This document shows positions 31,656-41,655 of a stretch of DNA of 64,000 bases, one piece after another. Below the pieces are notes generated by a model. That model saw only the letters and a program-made list of their open reading frames with translations, was not told where the DNA came from and searched no databases. The first letter of the stretch is position 1; each line of letters begins with the position of its first letter. Source of the DNA: Pseudo-nitzschia pungens. Taxonomy: Eukaryota; Bacillariophyta; Bacillariophyceae; Bacillariales; Bacillariaceae. The stretch spans positions 6,235,001 to 6,299,000 of the forward strand of contig CM074758.1 in NCBI GenBank assembly GCA_037355855.1. The letters run 5' to 3'. A program made the position numbers and the translations under genes.

Positions 31656-32789
31656 GGACCTTCCGGAACAAAGATAGTTTTCGATGCGCGGACCGCGCGA
31701 TTTTTAATTGCAGTTAGTCATTTTGAGGGTATCCCCTTAAATTTATTATCCCCCCCAAAGAAACTCGCATTTTTTGGGATCGAAAAAAGTGCGGATTTTC
31801 ATGGGACTAAAAAACTCGCATTTTTGCTCTAGAAAAAAACACGTATATACAGCAATAAATGCGAGTTTTCAGCAGAAAAATGAGAGTTTTAGTTAAAAAA
31901 TGCGAGTTTTAGTTAAAAAATGCAAGTTTTATTTGAAAAATGCGAGTTTTCTTTGGAAAATGAGTGTTTTCAACAAAAATTTCAACCAAAAACTTGTAGC
32001 ATACGAAGTAATTAACAAATAATTGCCTCTCTTAGCAAATCGACTCCGTTGTTGCCCCTCTCTTAGCAAATCGACTCCGTTGTTGCGCCTCTCTTAGCAA
32101 ATCGACTCCCGCGTCGTTGCGCCTCTATTAAAACAAAACGACCGAACTCGTCAATAATACAGGGGGACAGCAAGCAGCAACGCGTCGATAATACAGGGGG
32201 ACAGCAAGCAGCAGCAACGCGTCGATAATACAGGGGGGACAGCAAGCAGCAAGCAGCAAGCAGCAAGCAGCAAGCAGCAAGCAGCAAGCAGCAAGCAGCA
32301 AGCAGCAAGCAGCAAGCAGCAAGCAGCAAGCAGCAAGCAGCAAGCAGCAAGCAGCAAGCAGCAAGCAGCAAGCAGCAAGCAGCAAGCAGCAAGCAGCAAG
32401 CAGCAAGCAGCAAGCAGCAAGCAGCAAGCAGCAAGCAGCAAGCAGCAAGCAGCAGCAACGCGTTGATTTTAATTAAGCACGTCTCTTAACAAATCAACTC
32501 CGTCTCTCTTAGTAAATCGGCTCCGTCAGCCTCTTATTTTTTTAGAAAAAAAAAATTTTGCTAAGAAAACTCGCACTTTTTTGGTCCGTTGAACCAAACT
32601 TGCATTTAATGCGAGTTTAAAAAGTGCGGATTTTTTAGTCCCGTGAAAACTTGCACTTTTTGGTCTCGAAAAAAGTGCGGAAAAAAGTGCAAGTTTATCC
32701 CCCTAAAATTGTGTTCCAAAAGGGGGACGAGTGTTCGCGCGAAAATATTTACTGCGCGAAAATATTTACAGTACAGTTCCGGAAGGTCC
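31656..32789. repeat. Inner fold-back with TGCGAGTTTT words
   Basis: GGACCTTCCGGAAC (31656-31669) is inverted at 32776-32789. Further in, CGAAAAAAGTGCGGATTTTC and GGGACTAAAAAACTCGC (about 31780-31820) pair imperfectly with 32615-32665, and ATTATCCCCCC near 31746 pairs loosely with a segment near 32695. Many copies of AAATGCGAGTTTT occur at 31850-31960. The middle holds GTCGATAATACAGGGGGACA units (32148-32240) and the heptamer array. Confidence 0.7.
32241..32453. repeat. Heptanucleotide microsatellite (AGCAAGC)n, about 30 copies
   Basis: A perfect 7-bp array of 213 bp. It is preceded by two or three units of ACAGCAAGCAGCAACGCGTC plus GATAATACAGG. The same units, without the long expansion, form the centre of the fold-back at 20220-20465. 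Because 7 and 3 are coprime, all minus-strand frames read the same Leu/Ala/Cys repeat; these are not genes. Confidence 0.97.
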
Positions 32790-33031
32790 AGGGGACCTTT
32801 CGATGTCGCTCTGGCTCATAACCTGGGCCGCAAAACCAGATGTATTTAACCACTAAACTCTTACGAGTAATCTTACGGTTTCTTGTACGAGTTTTCTGTT
32901 GTTCAGGTTTTCCCACTTCAACAGACGCCACGTTCTCACAATACCAACTCGATAGTGTGTTAAAAATTCGAATCTGAAAAAGATTGTTATTCTAGCCTCC
33001 AGAAAAGACGACCAAGCAGCAAACAAACAAA

Positions 33032-34912
33032 ATGGAGGCAACGTCCAATCACCACGAACGCGCCAACAGCAACAAAGTTGCAGGAGGAAACAATGGTAAT
33101 CGTAACAACAGAAGACGTGGTGGCAGAAAGAATGTGTCGAGCAATGACAACGGAACCAAGAATCAAATTAGGAACAACTTGAAAAAGCACAAGGACGAAA
33201 ACACGCGAATGCACGACAGCAATAATAAGCGTCCAAAACCAACGAAAATTTGCCGAAACTTCGCCAAGGACGGCCAGTGCGAATGGGGAGAGAAATGCAA
33301 ATTTTCTCACGAGTTGGATTCGGGAGCAACGCCGTCGGCAATGGATATATCTGAAAAAGGAGGGCAGGATCGCGCCGTTGTATCCGATTCTTCGTCGCTC
33401 GAACCTTCTGACACGAACAACACAAGTAGAAGAACAAAATTAGCTCACATTACCGAACATAGATTTGCCGATCTCAAAATTTCGGCTGAAAGTCGCCGCG
33501 CTATGGCCGAAGTTTTTTGTTACGAATTCATGACGGCAGTTCAGGCCGAAACGCTGCCATTGATTCTAAAGGAAAACAAGGATTGCCTTGCGAAGGCCAA
33601 GACAGGAACAGGAAAGACCCTAGCTTTCATGATTCCAACTATTGAAAAGATCACATCATCGATGTCAAACACTACAAGACAACGTTCTGATATTTGTTGC
33701 TTGGTCATTTCTCCGACTCGCGAGCTCGCACAACAAATTGGAACCGAAACCGAGAAGCTTTTGTCCTTTCATAAGAACTATCTCAAAAAGGTCGTGGTGT
33801 GCGTAGGTGGAACAAACAAGAACAAGGATTCGAAGTCTCTATCGGGGACAACACCTATAGTTGTAGCAACTCCTGGTCGATTGCTGGATCACTTGCAAAC
33901 TAGTGATCTTCCGGAGCGTATGGCTCGTCTTGATACTTTGATTTTTGACGAAGCGGACCAACTCTTGGACATGGGATTTCGACCAGATATTGAACGAATC
34001 CTTCGTCTCTTACAACCCAGTCGGCAAACCCGGCAAACCTTGTTGTTTTCGGCTACTATACCAGATTCCGTTTCCGAAATCGCGGGGATTGCTATGCGAC
34101 GCGATTACAATTTTGTGGATACCGTGGGCGAAGACACGGAGCAGACTCATATGCACGTTCAGCAACAACTTATGGTGACGTCCCAAGCATTACAGATCCA
34201 AGCACTGGCCAGTATTTTGGAACGAGAGACTAAAGGCAACAAAGACTACAAAATCATTGTGTTTTTCACTACAGCCCGCCTGACAGGTTTTCTTGCGGAG
34301 CTTTTCAACTCTGTGAAGAGTAAAACAGGTTATGATGTCCTCGAAATTCATTCCCGGAAATCTCAGAAACAACGGGAGCGAGCCTCGGAACAATTTCGGA
34401 AGAGGAAGAATGCAGTAATGTTCAGTTCCGACGTGACGGCGCGTGGAATGGACTATCCCGATGTTTCCTTTGTGTTGCAAGTCGGTTTGACCGATAGATC
34501 TCAATATATCCATCGACTCGGTCGAACCGCTCGAGCGGGGAAAGACGGAAAAGGTGGCTTGTTGTTAGCAGATTACGAACAACACCACATGGAAAGAAAG
34601 GAACTTGCCGATATGCCTCTGGAATCCACAACCATTCCCAAACTGGACAATGCATCCGCAGCAGTGACTCAAGCAATCCAAAACGTGAGCACGGCTGAAG
34701 AATTGCGCATATCTGCGGAACAAGCCTACCGGGCCTGGCTAGGGTATTACAACGGTCACCTCAAAAAGGTGAAGTGGGACAAGAAGACGCTTGTCCAGCA
34801 GGCGAACATGTGGGGTGTAGAAGTCGGCTTGACAGAGCAACCGAGTCTCCAGAAAAAGACCATTGGGAAAATGGGTCTTCGGGGAACTCCCGGACTGGTA
34901 ATTGAAAACTAG
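33032..34912 (+). CDS. DEAD-box RNA helicase with N-terminal CCCH zinc finger, 626 aa
   Basis: Single-exon gene for an ATP-dependent RNA helicase. Residues 1-70 are Asn/Lys/Arg-rich and disordered. A CCCH zinc finger follows (Cys74, Cys83, Cys89, His93; spacing 8-5-3). All helicase motifs are present: the Q-motif region around 163-175, motif I AKTGTGKT (189-196), PTREL (228-232), TPGR (280-283), DEAD (306-309), SAT (340-342), ARGMD (470-474) and HRLGRTAR (494-501). The spacing and ARGMDYPDVSFVLQVGL with YIHRLGRTARAG resemble the MSS116/RH26-RH31 group, which acts on structured RNA in organelles or nucleolus. No clear targeting peptide is present, so location is open. The finger suggests added RNA binding. 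It is convergent with the hydroxylase gene. All catalytic residues are intact, so it is probably functional. Confidence 0.95.
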   Translation: MEATSNHHERANSNKVAGGNNGNRNNRRRGGRKNVSSNDNGTKNQIRNNLKKHKDENTRMHDSNNKRPKPTKICRNFAKDGQCEWGEKCKFSHELDSGATPSAMDISEKGGQDRAVVSDSSSLEPSDTNNTSRRTKLAHITEHRFADLKISAESRRAMAEVFCYEFMTAVQAETLPLILKENKDCLAKAKTGTGKTLAFMIPTIEKITSSMSNTTRQRSDICCLVISPTRELAQQIGTETEKLLSFHKNYLKKVVVCVGGTNKNKDSKSLSGTTPIVVATPGRLLDHLQTSDLPERMARLDTLIFDEADQLLDMGFRPDIERILRLLQPSRQTRQTLLFSATIPDSVSEIAGIAMRRDYNFVDTVGEDTEQTHMHVQQQLMVTSQALQIQALASILERETKGNKDYKIIVFFTTARLTGFLAELFNSVKSKTGYDVLEIHSRKSQKQRERASEQFRKRKNAVMFSSDVTARGMDYPDVSFVLQVGLTDRSQYIHRLGRTARAGKDGKGGLLLADYEQHHMERKELADMPLESTTIPKLDNASAAVTQAIQNVSTAEELRISAEQAYRAWLGYYNGHLKKVKWDKKTLVQQANMWGVEVGLTEQPSLQKKTIGKMGLRGTPGLVIEN

Positions 34913-35344
34913 AATCAAATTATGATACAAAAAGAGCAACTAAAATACACAATAATTTTTCAATTGAAGAACCATTCACTACACGTACATCAATACACAA
35001 ATCCAAGGTATATTATTATTTTTTGTCTTTCCTAGGTATTGTAAGTTTTGTAAGCGCGATTTGAATTGGATGAAGGATTTACACTTGACTCGCAATGAAA
35101 TGCAAGATTACAGCGACGAAGCAGATCAAAGGAAGTGTAGCGAAGTTGCATGTCGTGACAATTACCAACCCCCGGAAAAGGCAGCATACGTATCTTGTTC
35201 CAATAACTTCCAAAGAGGCTTTCTCGGGGAACTCTCTTTGTCATTTCATTTGCTTACTGTGTTTCGCACGAATTGGTTTGGGTACCATCTCCACAGCGTG
35301 AGCGCTCATCTTTCTGTTGAGAACAATGCATAGCCAGAATAACA
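34913..35344. other. Short intergenic region between convergent genes
   Basis: The 3' ends of the helicase and hydroxylase genes face each other. AT-rich, with AATACACAATAATTTTTC near 34944 and other A/T runs that could serve as polyadenylation regions. No gene. Confidence 0.5.
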
Positions 35345-36605
35345 TTACAATTCTTCTGCTTCTTCGTCTTCATCCTTGAGATTCAATGAATATGTTTTCC
35401 CACCAGTTGTCAACACCTTTCCATATTCCCCTGGTCCGTGCACTTTATTTGCATCCTTCAGATTACACCAATTGTCGGGACAGCCAGGTTCCAGCAAAGA
35501 CGTTCCGACCACCTTGAGTTTTGGATATTTACCACCGTCGGGGACTTCTTCGTACCAGTCCGGTGGAACAGCATAATGGGCTTCGACATCATGGTCCTTG
35601 CGATTCCATTTTCCTTTCGGATACCAGTGAACGAACAAGCTAGTGTACCAACTTCCATCGAACTTGGTGGGTCTCCCGTGGAAGTTTTTAGAAGATTCGT
35701 AAAGAAGCATGTCACCTGGCTCCAAGTAAGCCATCTGCGTGTTGCCATCGTAATCCTCGATGACAATGGGCCATGGTTCTGAGTCGTCGGAGCTCGCAAT
35801 GTGGTAGATGCAAGAAATCACGTGTGTCTGCGATCGATCGGTGTGCATCCACAGGTTTGATTCGTTTCTGACAAGGAGAAAAAACAAAGAAACACAATCG
35901 AATGAAATTTCTTTTGAGCCCCTGTTCAGTTCCCGACAAGGGTAGCAATGCCTGACCCCTTCTCTTGGTATTTGCAACATCAGCCCGGTGAGCTGACTGG
36001 CTTCTTGTGTCCCCCTAAACTCACCTATAGAGGCGAAAGCCATACGCCATCGCGGGAACCAATTCAACGCCCGACCATGCCTCGAGGATGGGTTGGAGCT
36101 CTTTGAGCGCACGGCGATTCAAATGTGGTGCGTCGATAAAGAGCGGTTCATTCGGACCTGCAATTACATCGACCTTTCCTTCCGATCTGGCATTGGGGTA
36201 TCCATCGTAGATTGCCTGCCGAATGTCCATTGTCAAAAGATCGGGCGCCTGGGTAAGGCCCCATCCAAACTCTGTGAAATTCGGCGCGGTCACTGCAGAA
36301 TTGGCCGTTTGGATCCATCCATCCCACTTCATTTGAGTGTCTGTGAGTGCTCTGACCTGATCGAACCGTTGATCCATGAGCCGCCTCCATCCTGGCGTGT
36401 CAGGGACGTATTTTTTGAAGGGAAATTCATGGCCCCGCTTCACATACATTTCCTTTCTGTATTCTTCGGTATATTGTGCTCTTTTGCCTCGTGCTTGAAC
36501 GAACGACGCACCCAACAGAAACAACCATCCGCCTAGCATTGCCTCCACGAGGCGGCGACACCGAGCTCTCGAAAACGAAGTGTCACCGACCATTCCCACT
36601 TTCAC
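35345..36605 (-). CDS. Prolyl 4-hydroxylase-like 2OG-Fe(II) dioxygenase, two exons, 367 aa
   Basis: Exon 1 is 36605-36025 and exon 2 is 35867-35345. The 157-bp intron (36024-35868) has donor GTGAGT and acceptor TTGTCAG and splits an Arg codon. Joined length is 1,104 nt, in frame. Residues about 19-37 are hydrophobic (MLGGWLFLLGASFV), giving a signal peptide or anchor for the secretory pathway. The catalytic domain is C-terminal: LWMHTDRSQTHVIS supplies the H-x-D iron ligands (His202, Asp204), followed by GDMLLYESSKNFHGRP with the distal His257 and Arg259, and SLFVHWYP closes the fold. This matches the dioxygenase domain of prolyl 4-hydroxylases, which use 2-oxoglutarate, O2 and Fe(II). The substrate is unknown. 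The C-terminus is acidic. Confidence 0.85.
35868..36024 (-). other. Intron of the dioxygenase gene, 157 bp
   Basis: Canonical GT-AG intron; the pyrimidine-rich TTTTTTCTCCTTGTCAG precedes exon 2. Both exon ends join conserved coding sequence (RLYR then NESNLW), and unspliced translation stops within the intron. Confidence 0.88.
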
Positions 36606-36952
36606 CCCTTCGTGTTTCTGTTACAAGAATATTGCCTTCTGAAACGATGCGTTGTGAGACAACAATGGCGCACAATACATCGATGACTGGTATTTTGCCA
36701 GTTTTTTGAAACTCCCCGTGTGCACGTTTTATCCCCGTACGGTGTTGGTATGATTACAGTGTTCCTGAAATGCAACTTACGTTGCAAATATTATTGATAG
36801 TACAACCACATACGGGATTCCACATGGGATTTGATACACTAGTTGACACCATATAATTTTAGAAGTGCCCGGACCATTTTTTGTGGTCTGAGAGTAGAGT
36901 ACTGGTTGCAATGCAATATATAGAAATATGGTAGAAACAATGGAATTTTACT
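36606..36952. other. Upstream region of the dioxygenase gene and edge of CryptonS-1
   Basis: Presumably includes the dioxygenase promoter. From about 36780 the sequence shows similarity to the flank of the other CryptonS copy (CATACGGGATT, TTTTTTGTGGTCT, GGTTGC), so the element may start near 36770. I could not fix the exact end. Confidence 0.4.
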
Positions 36953-39900
36953 CCCGTATTTTAACACGGGGTGCGCAACTCTTGCAACAAAATGAGAGGC
37001 TCTTGAGTAGGGATTCATCCAACTCCGAAACCAACTCCGCCGACAGAGGTGCCCATTTCCTTTTGCTCACAAAATTAATCACTGAATACACAGCAATTGG
37101 ACCATTTAATTACAGTAACAACAAAAAAAAAGAGAAAAAAGAAACAAGCAAAACAACAGTATGCCTCGACAATTGAGTACCAACCGGGCAGCTGTACGGG
37201 CTCGTGAGCGTCGTCGACGGCAACGGGAAGCGGAAGCAGCAGAAAATGCTAGAAATTTTGCAATTGCCTTTGGAAACATGGGGACCCACTTGCTTCCTCC
37301 AGAAGATCAAGAGCGCCTTGCTAATAATCCTGACCCTCCTGATGTTGCTCGGGCAATCGCTGAACAGGAACGACAACACCGAGCTGCTGCTGCTGCTGCG
37401 CCAGCCCCTGCTGCTCCGCCTCGTCCCCCCGCCGCTGCTGCTGCTGCTCCCCCCCCCGCCGGCGCTGCTCCCCCCCCGCCGGCGCTGCTGCTGCTCATCC
37501 CCCTGCTGCTGATAGAGGGCCAACTGGGCGCCCAATCTACAAAGTACCAGCAGGCCCTCCCCCAGCACTTCCAAATGATGTCCATGCGCCAACCCAAGTC
37601 TACAAATACCACAAGATCTTGCTTCAGTTTATGAATTATGTGACTGGAGAGCCATACGAAAGCGATTAATTATTCCATTAGAACAACTGAATACAGTAAG
37701 ACCACACCATCTCTTCCATTGGATGTGCTTGAAGGTGTATGGGAAGGAGAATCCTAATAAAAACGACACCCCGAAAATGAGATCAACTACAGTATGTTAC
37801 TGGAAGAAGGCTATTTTGTATTTCTTTGAAACAGAGATGTGCTGGTGCGAGCAAACACAGAAAGGGAACCCCACAAGATCCACTAAGATCAACCAGCTCA
37901 TCATGGCTATTGGTCACAAGGAGTGTAAAGGCAATGGGAAGAAGTCAAGTGCAGATCGTGGCTTCACCAAGGGAGAGTACTTCCAGATACTGGATATGTT
38001 GAAAGGGCATAGTATTAATCATCTAAGGCACCAAGCAATGGTGAAATTCCAGCTCCATATGATAGCAAGGGGGGATGACTGTTGCCATGTGAAAAAGAAA
38101 TGCCTGGAACAGAACTTGATGTACCCTGAGTACTTAACAGCACAAATGAGATGGTCCAAGAACGTTAAGGAAGAGAAGCATGCGCCAAAGCAGTGCCTGC
38201 TTGGATCGATGGACACCCGATTCTGTGTATTGCTGTCCCTTGCAATCTTCCTGGAAGTGTGGCTCACTGAAGGTGGAGGATCAATCAGTCAATGGTTGTT
38301 TGCAGATGGTACCACTACTGGTGCTGATCCCGAGGATGTACAGGATAAGGAAGCAAATGAAACTAAGAGTACCTATCAGCAGGTGATATCAGGAGCAGTC
38401 CACAGCGATTTCTTTTGCCCTGAAGGTGATATGGCGCTGGGGACTCACTCACTGAAAAAGATGGGTGCCACTTTGGCAAGGGTTTGTGGCGCGCATCGAG
38501 ATGATGTAGACTATCGGGCCCGATGGAGAACAAAAGCAATGCAGGACAGGTACACTGATATTCAGCTTGACTGGCCTGATGTTAATGCAGCAAGCAGGCT
38601 TTGCCAGAAAGGTGTCTGTCTGTACAAGGCGAAAGATGACAGCGCGCTTACAGACGAGTGGCTTGCATCGACAATAGCGCCTGGTATTAGATCAGCATTT
38701 GGTAATGGCGTTGCCACCATCCTTTCAAAGCCCTTGATGTGGGCTTGTTTCGATGCGCACGCTGTAGAAATGGTTCCCCCAGTCCTTAGGGGGAAGATTG
38801 TTCTTGCTTATGAGGAGTTGGATGGACACTTAGAGGAGGAGAACCCGATCCAAAGAGTGGAAGTGATCCCCACAAACAACAATGGCGTTGTTAGCTTAGA
38901 CGAGATCCCTGCAGACGAGGCAGAGATAGCTCTTGGGGCTTCCCTTGGGGGATTGCAGTGGAGGAACGCCATATATGCAAAGTTGTCCACTGTTCAAACG
39001 AATACTGCTGAGATCCGGAACCATTATCTTACAGAGGTTGCTGAACTGAAGAGAATGGTTCGAACGCTGACGTCGGCCGTCCGGGGTCTTGCTGCTGCTC
39101 CAGCGCATCGAAGAAGGAATCCAATAGTTCCTCCTGATCGGATTCCCCAGGGAATTGCTCCTTCTCGCCGGCCTGCAACTCTGCATCCCCATCCACGGAC
39201 GCTGCAAGCCATGTGGGATGAGTATGTGAATGGGATTGGAGGAAGGAAGCCTGCAAGAGAGTTCGATCGGAGGGAGAGGGGTCGCGAGAAGTACAAGTAC
39301 TCCAGAAGAAAGATTATCTGGGGATGTATTGAGCGCTTAACAAGAAGAGGAAATGACCTTAACACAGCGATTAGAAGGATCGAAAGCCACTATGGATCGA
39401 ACCTGTCAATGACCCAGCTGATTAATGCCATGAGACGCGACGAGCAGAATGGAGGAGCTTCCTCGCTTCGAAATTAGTGACTTGTTGTTGGTGATACAGC
39501 AGCTGTTGGACAGGGGAAGTATCCCTGTTGTTGCTGCTATCAGCTGTTTTCAATTTCAAGTTTATTGTTGTCCCTTTGTTTGCTGTCCACCGGGGGATCA
39601 GTTCACTGCTGAATCGATTCGGTCGATCGAATCGATCGACCGATGTTTTCGGATCATTTTTTGTCGCCTCCGCCATTACTTGTTGATTGTTGTGTAGTGT
39701 AATACATCTGTAGTAGAAAATGTGTACATGTGTACCTTGCAGTCACCTTCATTGCTTTCAAGAGAGAATGGTTGGGGTAGTAGTAGTATTGTCATGTGAT
39801 GTGATCGACCCATCATTGTCTGCGACTGCGGCGAGAACCCATGTCAATGAAGTGTTTTTTGTTTTGATTTCCACTTGTATTTTTTTTTGAGATGAAATCG

Positions 39901-39970
39901 AACGGTCTTCGTGGATTTTTTTGGCTCCTCACCTGCTGACTTAGAGCGCTGCTGGTGCGCGCAGCGCACC
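36953..39970 (+). mobile_element. CryptonS-like tyrosine-recombinase DNA transposon, copy 1
   Basis: A non-coding 5' segment starting CCCGTATTTTAACACGGGGT (shared, inverted, with copy 2 at 44676-44702), then one recombinase ORF, then a 3' segment that shares GGGGAAGTATCCCTGTTGTT with copy 2. Near the 3' end lies a perfect 7-bp hairpin GGTGCGC-GCA-GCGCACC (39954-39970). Cryptons have no TIRs and only short insertion sites, so the limits are approximate. Confidence 0.75.
37161..39477 (+). pseudogene. CryptonS tyrosine recombinase, frameshifted
   Basis: Starts MPRQLSTNRAAVRARERRRR, a basic helical head, then an Ala/Pro-rich linker. The frame changes within the GCTGCT/CCC-rich stretch near 37490 and again near 37658 (GEPYE, then RKRLIIPLEQLNTVRPHHL). 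From 37723 the frame is open to the end. The recombinase has an Arg in AQMRWSKNVKEE, the box GTHSLKKMGATLARVCG (H-x-x-K form) and the nucleophile Tyr in DRYTDIQLDWPD. The C-terminal part has a coiled segment and a domain with LQAMWDEYVNGIGGRKPA and RRERGREKYKYSRRKIIW, resembling the GCR1_C DNA-binding domain known from Cryptons. The catalytic domain is intact but the N-terminus is broken, so this copy is probably inactive. Confidence 0.85.
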
Positions 39971-40002
39971 AATGTTATGCGTTACATTGTACGTGTTTTG
40001 TA

Positions 40003-40068
40003 CTGGTATTTATAGTTGCATTTAATTTATATATCAACACAATATGCAACTAAAAGAATGAGTACCAG
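40003..40068. repeat. Hairpin at the meeting point of the two CryptonS copies
   Basis: CTGGTA (40003-40008) and TAGTTGCAT (40013-40021) are inverted as ATGCAACTA (40044-40052) and TACCAG (40063-40068). It lies where the two oppositely oriented elements face each other, so it may contain their 3' ends. GTTGCA words also occur at both outer flanks. Confidence 0.6.
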
Positions 40069-40414
40069 AAAACATGTAGAAATCCTACAGGGGCTCAAAA
40101 GGCACGCAAAGCTCATTTGGTTACATTCTCTCACTCAGATGGGTGTCAGCGATGCCTAAGACCGTTAGAACGCATCACAAAAATATTGCCAAGTCAAAAA
40201 CTCAGAACACCGTGTAAAATCATGTGATAAAAATTGACATCGATTCTTTTTTTAAATGTTATCTGATTTTACTTGACATCTCGTTGGCCAATCTGAAGAG
40301 CAGATCCACAGACCGACAAGGGTAACAACAATAAACCTGAACTAAAAAACATGCCTTAGCAGCAACAACAGGGGTACTTCCCCTATCCAACAAACAACAA
40401 TCAGCAACAGCGCC

Positions 40415-41655
40415 TCAGCAAAGCCGCAGATCTGGACCATTTTTGTTGTCGTCCTGGATCAAATTGATTAGACGTGTCATTGACACGTCCCCAAAGACAC
40501 AACGGAGCTTATTACATGCTGTGTTCAGGTCATTTCCCCTATCCAGCAAGCGCTCTACAGCATCCCATATCAGCTTCCTTCTTGCATATTTATACTTGCA
40601 GCGTCCCCTCTCTCTTCTACTGAAGTCCCTTGCTGGCTTCCGACCACCGATGCCGTTCTGATACTCGTCCCACATTGCTTCGATGGTTCGCGGATGCGGA
40701 AACAGAGTAGCAGGCTTTCCAGTATTTGAAACACCTAGTGGTACAGCGCGTCTTGCCACTGCTCCTCCTCCAGCAGCTCTCCTAGCAGGAGCAACCGATA
40801 ATCCACGAACAATTCCAAGAAGCGTTCGCAACTGTCGCTTTATCTCTGCAATCTCCGACAACTGGTGGTTCTTTACCTCTGCCACATTAGTTTGTATAGT
40901 ACAGATCTTTGCATAAATTGCATTCCTCCACTCTTGTCCTCCTCTTCCAAATCCACCAGTCTCTCTGTCCTCTGAATCCTCCTCAGGAACCTCATCCATG
41001 TGCACGACACCATTGTTGTTCGAAGGGATGATTCGAATCTGTTTGATCGGGTTGTTCCCATCTGGGATCTCTCTACCGGCGTTTGATGCAGTGTATCTAT
41101 TAACAATCCTCTGTCGCAAGTCAAGGGGAACTAAGTCAGCAGCAGTAGCATCAAAGCATGCCCAAAGCAGAGGCTTTGCAAGGATGACGGCGACGCCTCT
41201 CCCAAACGTTCCCCCAATTGCTGGAGTTACAGACGCCACAAGCCAGTCTGCCGTCACATTGCTGGAGTCCTTCTCCTTGTAAAAACAGATCCCTCTGTGG
41301 CAAAGCTTGCTTCCAGAGTTAATATCCGGCCAATCCAACTGGATTTCCAAGTATCCGTCTTGCATCAACTTGGTCCTCCATCTAGCTCTATAGTTGACAT
41401 CATCCTTCGCAGCGCCACAGCGTCGGGACATAGTAGTTGCCCACTTCTTAACAGAGTGTGTCCCTAGTTGCTTGCTTCCGGCATATCGAAACCGGCCACC
41501 ATCTAGTACTGCTTTCATTCCTCTTTGGTATGCAAACTTGCAGATGTCAGCCTCTTTGTCTTGTTGTTTTGTTGGAGATCCAGCGTTCGAATCTCCCTCA
41601 GCAAAGAGCCACTGACTGAGACGCCCAGCTCCATTGCCGTGCACCGGAAGACAGT
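40415..41655 (-). pseudogene. CryptonS-2 recombinase, C-terminal part
   Basis: The downstream half, from VHGNGAGRLSQWLFAEG to the stop, about 413 residues with no further lesion. It carries the box LGTHSVKKWATTMSRRCG, RARWRTKLMQ, and the nucleophile Tyr in DGYLEIQLDWPD. The C-terminal domain FPHPRTIEAMWDEYQNGIGG and RERGRCKYKYARRKLIWD matches copy 1. Without the insertion the gene would code for about 760 residues and appear complete. Confidence 0.87.

Larger units (their letters stand above)
30891..32864. repeat. Second inverted-repeat region, outer arms 20 bp
   Basis: GTAAGAGTTTAGTGGTTAAA at 30891-30910 is exactly inverted at 32845-32864. Between them nested symmetric segments exist, so the arms may be the ends of a roughly 2-kb fold-back element. 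The inverted copy lies about 170 bp upstream of the helicase ATG. The left 700 bp (30911-31650) shows nothing else of note. Confidence 0.6.

Noticed and set aside
32063..32458. Three overlapping Leu/Ala/Cys-repeat reading frames on the minus strand
   Set aside because: All derive from the perfect 7-bp array, which reads the same peptide in every frame. There is no start context or domain.
35061..35333. Plus-strand ORFs downstream of the helicase
   Set aside because: No start context or domain. They lie in the 3' intergenic region between convergent genes.
36928..37176. 82-codon ORF upstream of the CryptonS-1 recombinase
   Set aside because: It lies in the shared non-coding 5' segment; the homologous segment of copy 2 does not preserve the frame.
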